Shown here: in pieces, positions 61,966-64,000 of the stretch | How the letters are laid out: the number at the start of each line of letters is the position of its first letter | How positions within the stretch are numbered: position 1 is the first letter of the stretch | Assembly (NCBI RefSeq): GCF_000166395.1 | Contig: NC_014655.1 | Coordinates: 2,232,001-2,296,000, forward strand | Direction: 5' to 3' | Length of the DNA stretch: 64,000 nt | Source: Leadbetterella byssophila DSM 17132 | Lineage (GTDB): Bacteria > Bacteroidota > Bacteroidia > Cytophagales > Spirosomataceae | Translations under genes and position numbers: made by a program | Notes under the pieces: model-generated | What the model was told of the DNA's origin: nothing | Database searches by the model: none | What the model saw: the letters and a program-made list of their open reading frames with translations, nothing else

Positions 61966-64000
61966 ATGAAGATGCGCTGGATACTGTTTTTGCTTTTGAG
62001 CACCTCTTCCCTTTTTGCTCAATTTCGCAAAATAGATATGCGTCATGGCCTCTCCTATAATTCTGTCATGTGCCTGCTAGAGGGCTCTGACGGTCGCTTA
62101 TGGGTAGGAACCCGAGAGGGACTTAATCTCTACAACGGCTATGAATTTCAGGTCTTCAAACACAAGCCGCAATCCCCCCAAGATCTTTCGAATAATCACA
62201 TCAACATCATATATGAAGACGAAAGCAAAAACATCTGGATAGGTACGGCTAACGGCCTTAACCTTTACCAGGAGGGTAAATTCATGCACTGGCTTCCGGA
62301 CCCTAAAGGCCTTTCTAATGCTTACGTGAAGTCCATCTTACAGAAAGACGAGAAAACCCTATGGGTAGGAACCTCAAACGGACTTACGGTAGTAGACCTA
62401 CCTACTAAAAAACTCACCCAACTTCGACTTCCTACTTCTGAAGCTAATAATATCATCTCCCTATTCAAAAGCAAATCAGGAAGGATTTACTTAGGGACCA
62501 AATCTGGAATTTATACTTATCAAAATGAAAGTTTCCAGCCCCTACCATTTTTACAAAACCTGGAAATCAGAGACATAAAAGAAGACAAAGTGGGAAAGCT
62601 ATGGATCGCTACAGAAACAGATGGAGTTTATGGAATAAAAGATCATGTTACAGACCACTGGACAAAAGAAGACCAGGGTGTTATTAGCAATCAGGTAAGA
62701 AAACTACTGGTAGAGGAAGAAACAATCATGGCCGCCACTTTAGGCGGAATGTATATTGCGAATCTAAAATCCGGCACCTTCACCAACTTCTCCTATTCCA
62801 TAAATGATCCTGACGGACTAAGCAGAGGAAGCATACATGATATTTGTAAAGATAAATTTGGAGGTTACTGGATAGCTACCTATAGCGGTGGTTTAAATTA
62901 CTTCCACAGACAAAACAACCTTTTCAAACACTACAGACAACTTCCAGGAATCCCTAATGGTCTCTCCGAAAATGACGTTAATGGATTCGTCCAGGCGAAT
63001 GAGGGTAAAATATGGGTTTCAACCGGTAGAGGCCTTAACCTTCTGGATCCTAAAACCGGAAATTTTCAGCATTTTACTGATGTATCAGAAAATGGCCTTT
63101 CAAACCGCATCATCAAAGCCTTAGCCAAAGACAAAGAAGGGAACCTATGGATTGGAACCTATAATGGCCTCAATTATCTCAATGCTAAAACCCTGCAATT
63201 TCGACATTACTTCCATGATCCTAAAAGGAACTCACTTAACCAAAACCAAGTACATGCCTTGTATTATGACGCAGATGGGCAACTTTGGATAGGTATGAAT
63301 ATCGGGGATCTTCAAATTTTTGATCCCAAAACCCAGCAGTTTACCTCTCTTCCAGGTATAGGGAATATAATATCATATATATATGAAGACAGCAAGGGAT
63401 ATTTATGGCTTGGAACCCGGGCAGGATTAAAATGTCTGGACCGTAAAAACCGCAAACTGATGGATATCAGCAATATCATTCGAGGATATGAAAATGAGCT
63501 TTTGTATATCAACTGGATCTTAGAAGACCACCAAAAAAGAATCTGGTTAGCAACTCAAGGTTCGGGTCTCTTTATGATCGAGAACCAAACTTTACATTGG
63601 TTTGGGAAAGATAAAGGTCTGAGTGGAAATACCATTAATGCTATACTTGAAGATGAAGACCATAGACTTTGGATCAGCACTAACTCCGGAATTTCTAAAA
63701 TTGAATATAATAACAAAATTCTCACATCTACTGACTTCACTGAAGTGCATGGGCTACAAGGTCTACAATTTAATCCCGGAAGTGCATTCAAAAGTGAAGA
63801 CGGCACCCTCTTTTTTGGAGGAATAAATGGATTTAATGCTTTTAGACCTGAAAACATAGTCAAAGAGCTGTATTTCCCTAAAGTCCATATAGACCAGATA
63901 AGAACTACCTCAGGTAAAAGTCCCGAGGTATTCCGTCCAAAACTAGGAGAAACTGTGATCTTGAGTTACGACCAAAGAAATGTAGTAATAGACTTTGCTG
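61966..64000 (+). CDS. propeller-type two-component sensor, 3' part outside window
   Basis: An open frame of 678 codons starting at the ATG at 61966 and leaving the window. It has a signal peptide ending L-F-A-Q, then many Reg_prop repeats of about 40-50 residues (D-G-R-L-W-V-G-T-x-x-G-L-N-L-Y; N-I-W-I-G-T-A-N-G-L-N; N-L-W-I-G-T-Y-N-G-L-N), forming two beta-propellers. The end (I-L-S-Y-D-Q-R-N-V-V-I-D-F-A) matches the start of the Y_Y_Y domain that normally links to the membrane helix. A histidine kinase, or a hybrid kinase with AraC output, should follow. These proteins sense oligosaccharides in Bacteroidota. It may regulate the adjacent beta-helix/cytochrome genes or a locus further right. 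Confidence 0.88.
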   Translation, partial: MKMRWILFLLLSTSSLFAQFRKIDMRHGLSYNSVMCLLEGSDGRLWVGTREGLNLYNGYEFQVFKHKPQSPQDLSNNHINIIYEDESKNIWIGTANGLNLYQEGKFMHWLPDPKGLSNAYVKSILQKDEKTLWVGTSNGLTVVDLPTKKLTQLRLPTSEANNIISLFKSKSGRIYLGTKSGIYTYQNESFQPLPFLQNLEIRDIKEDKVGKLWIATETDGVYGIKDHVTDHWTKEDQGVISNQVRKLLVEEETIMAATLGGMYIANLKSGTFTNFSYSINDPDGLSRGSIHDICKDKFGGYWIATYSGGLNYFHRQNNLFKHYRQLPGIPNGLSENDVNGFVQANEGKIWVSTGRGLNLLDPKTGNFQHFTDVSENGLSNRIIKALAKDKEGNLWIGTYNGLNYLNAKTLQFRHYFHDPKRNSLNQNQVHALYYDADGQLWIGMNIGDLQIFDPKTQQFTSLPGIGNIISYIYEDSKGYLWLGTRAGLKCLDRKNRKLMDISNIIRGYENELLYINWILEDHQKRIWLATQGSGLFMIENQTLHWFGKDKGLSGNTINAILEDEDHRLWISTNSGISKIEYNNKILTSTDFTEVHGLQGLQFNPGSAFKSEDGTLFFGGINGFNAFRPENIVKELYFPKVHIDQIRTTSGKSPEVFRPKLGETVILSYDQRNVVIDFA

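Overview
This window looks like an ordinary chromosomal segment of a Bacteroidota bacterium, most likely of the order Cytophagales. The evidence is a SusC/SusD pair, several large TonB-dependent receptors with carboxypeptidase-regulatory-like domains, DUF4249 and DUF4625 lipoproteins, DUF5117-type metalloproteases, a two-component regulator of the propeller type, few Shine-Dalgarno sequences, and promoters of the Bacteroidota form TTG-N19-TAnnTTTG. Base composition is moderately AT-rich. I see no phage, insertion sequence, CRISPR array or rRNA operon; there is one tRNA gene.

Layout. 1-3590 (minus): a response regulator and histidine kinase followed by TolC and HlyD-type efflux subunits, probably a metal RND efflux operon that runs off the left edge. 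3697-5091: Tat-exported alkaline phosphatase. 5130-7498 (minus): B12-independent methionine synthase metE behind a cobalamin riboswitch and promoter. 7617-10803 (minus): M28 peptidase with terminator, hemolysin-III-like membrane protein, argB. 10830-14468: a perfect promoter, then a TonB receptor, a small CxxC protein and two DUF4625 lipoproteins, probably for metal uptake. 14541-25322: a secreted unknown, an STN-containing TonB receptor, two tandem DUF4249 lipoproteins with an orphan ORF between them, an MG2/plug chimera and a metalloprotease. 25328-37091: housekeeping and envelope genes (cardiolipin synthase, dnaB, TamB, tsaD, PBP1A, ParA). 37131-42941: DUF2520 protein, a second metalloprotease, a membrane-anchored XRE regulator, a DUF4440-serine hydrolase fusion and a lipocalin. 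43096-47484: SusC/SusD pair behind a dyad. 47504-50615 (minus): KDO transferase and a purple-acid-phosphatase-like enzyme. 50793-55264: ileS with a GIHH signature, a DoxX-like protein and tRNA-Asp. 55708-58145 (minus): an S41 peptidase behind a candidate sigma-54 promoter with two upstream repeats, and a secreted protein with a Tudor-knot domain. 58433-64000: MFS transporter, a beta-helix lipoprotein overlapping a diheme cytochrome c, and a truncated propeller-type sensor.

Most of the content is envelope biology: nutrient import by TonB systems, surface proteolysis and phosphate release, and peptidoglycan, lipid A and phospholipid synthesis. The least understood parts are the beta-helix/diheme-cytochrome pair, the TonB/DUF4249/MG2-plug operon, the candidate sigma-54 control of the S41 peptidase, and the Tudor-knot protein. 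The IleRS active-site swap (HxGH to GxHH) is the clearest single-protein observation, because this altered signature has been linked to mupirocin hyper-resistance.
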